From the NCBI GenBank assembly GCA_946478755.1, contig CAMLDJ010000314.1, positions 1 through 6,230 on the forward strand: a DNA stretch of 6,230 nucleotides, written 5' to 3'. The notes beneath the pieces are model-generated. The model had not been told where the DNA came from, ran no database searches, and was given only the letters and a program-made list of their open reading frames with translations. The stretch is from an uncultured Pedobacter sp. GTDB taxonomy: Bacteria; Bacteroidota; Bacteroidia; Sphingobacteriales; Sphingobacteriaceae. This document shows, piece by piece, positions 5,955 to 6,230 of this stretch (position 1 is its first letter; each line of letters starts with the position of its first letter). The position numbers and the translations under genes were made by a program.

Positions 5955-6133
5955 TTATCCCGGTACATTCCAGATCACCTGATCATCTTCTGAGTAATCC
6001 CAGTGTTTGATCCCTTTTCACGGGGAGCGGATTAATCCCCGGAACATTTAGAGGATACAGGAACTCTTCAGTGTGCAACATTGATCTATTTTGAACGTCT
6101 CTTACAACAACTAACCTGCATTTTGCCAATCAT
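5955..6133 (-). pseudogene. Possible small frameshifted gene remnant, unknown family
   Basis: Most of the stretch between the membrane-protein gene and the right edge lies in this block. On the minus strand, ATG 6133 reads MIGKMQ, and a shift at the GG of 6115-6116 leads into LVVVRDVQNRSMLHTEEF and on through YPLNVPGINPLPVKRDQ. A second shift at the AAA run (6006-6008) leads into HWDYSEDDQVIWNVPG and TAA at 5955. Removing one base at each place gives a continuous 58-residue protein with normal-looking composition. Without correction, the middle frame is open for 48 codons (6129-5986) with an internal ATG at 6081 giving 32 residues. The family is not recognised. A competing open frame without ATG exists on the plus strand (about 6037-6138), so coding on the minus strand is not proven. 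Confidence 0.3.
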
Positions 6134-6161
6134 TATAGGCTAACTATAGAATTAGAACTTC

Positions 6162-6227
6162 ATGAAAAGAATAAGACATTATCTCGCATTTCCAGCTGTT
6201 CTGCTGCTTTATGGCCTGAGTTCCTAA
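6162..6227 (+). CDS. Signal-peptide-like 21-codon ORF at the window edge, short or broken
   Basis: ATG 6162 reads MKRIRHYLAFPAVLLLYGL followed by Ser-Ser and then TAA at 6225, three bases before the window ends. The basic n-region and hydrophobic core look like the first 20 residues of an exported protein, and LSS is what precedes the cysteine of a lipobox, but the cysteine is absent because of the stop. It may be the start of a lipoprotein gene broken by a small deletion, a chance ORF, or a sequencing error. Nothing beyond the edge can be checked. Confidence 0.25.
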   Translation: MKRIRHYLAFPAVLLLYGLSS

Positions 6228-6230
6228 GAT

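Noticed and set aside
6021..6041. Stem CGGGGA/TCCCCG with a 9-nt loop, considered as a terminator
   Set aside because: No T-tract follows it on either strand, and it falls inside the possible coding remnant, where Pro/Gly codons explain the GC-rich arms.
1..6230. Search by eye for CRISPR repeats, tRNA or rRNA genes, insertion-sequence ends and attachment sites
   Set aside because: No regularly spaced repeats, cloverleaf-like segments, transposase frames or matched terminal inverted repeats were seen.

Overview
The window looks like chromosomal DNA from a Bacteroidota species, most likely in or near the Sphingobacteriaceae (Pedobacter/Mucilaginibacter type). The reasons are the AT-leaning composition, weak or absent Shine-Dalgarno sites before most genes, several good matches to the Bacteroidota -7 promoter element TAnnTTTG, and the protein flavour (a MocR regulator with an SNYPYAD motif and SRPBCC proteins with the ECYxxC motif). 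The genus is inference; no rRNA or marker gene is present.

Left part (1-2451): a MocR/PdxR-type regulator (winged helix fused to an aminotransferase fold, minus strand, C-terminal tip cut by the window edge) is divergent from a ten-helix EamA/DMT transporter. The 83-bp gap between them holds an imperfect inverted repeat (GAAATTGG-N14-CCAATATC) placed over the regulator's likely -7 box and upstream of the transporter's TAnnTTTG box. The arrangement suggests that the regulator senses an amino-acid-like or B6-linked signal and controls the transporter.

Middle part (2448-5129): a GlxA-type regulator (DJ-1/PfpI domain plus AraC HTH, minus strand) ends convergently with the transporter, overlapping it by 4 bp. 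Divergent from it is a tight three-gene cluster of SRPBCC (AHSA1/START-like) paralogues, separated by only 15 and 10 bp. The first copy carries a 41-residue N-terminal extension that resembles a signal peptide or leader. All three keep a C-x3-C pair near the C-terminal helix. The 152-bp regulator/operon gap has a TAnnTTTG box for each direction and a GTCCA repeat spaced 22 bp, a candidate AraC-family operator. A GlxA regulator next to a triplicated ligand-pocket family is the most interesting assembly here, but each family is known.

Right part (5130-6230): a 92-bp gap with an orphan strong ribosome-binding site followed by a five-codon ORF; a 225-residue two-helix membrane protein of unknown function on the minus strand; then about 330 bp without an intact gene. 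That last stretch contains what may be a small gene remnant on the minus strand, readable as a 58-residue protein only if two single-base shifts are allowed, and, at the very edge, a 21-codon signal-peptide-like ORF that stops abruptly.

No RNA genes, CRISPR arrays, insertion sequences or phage genes were seen.
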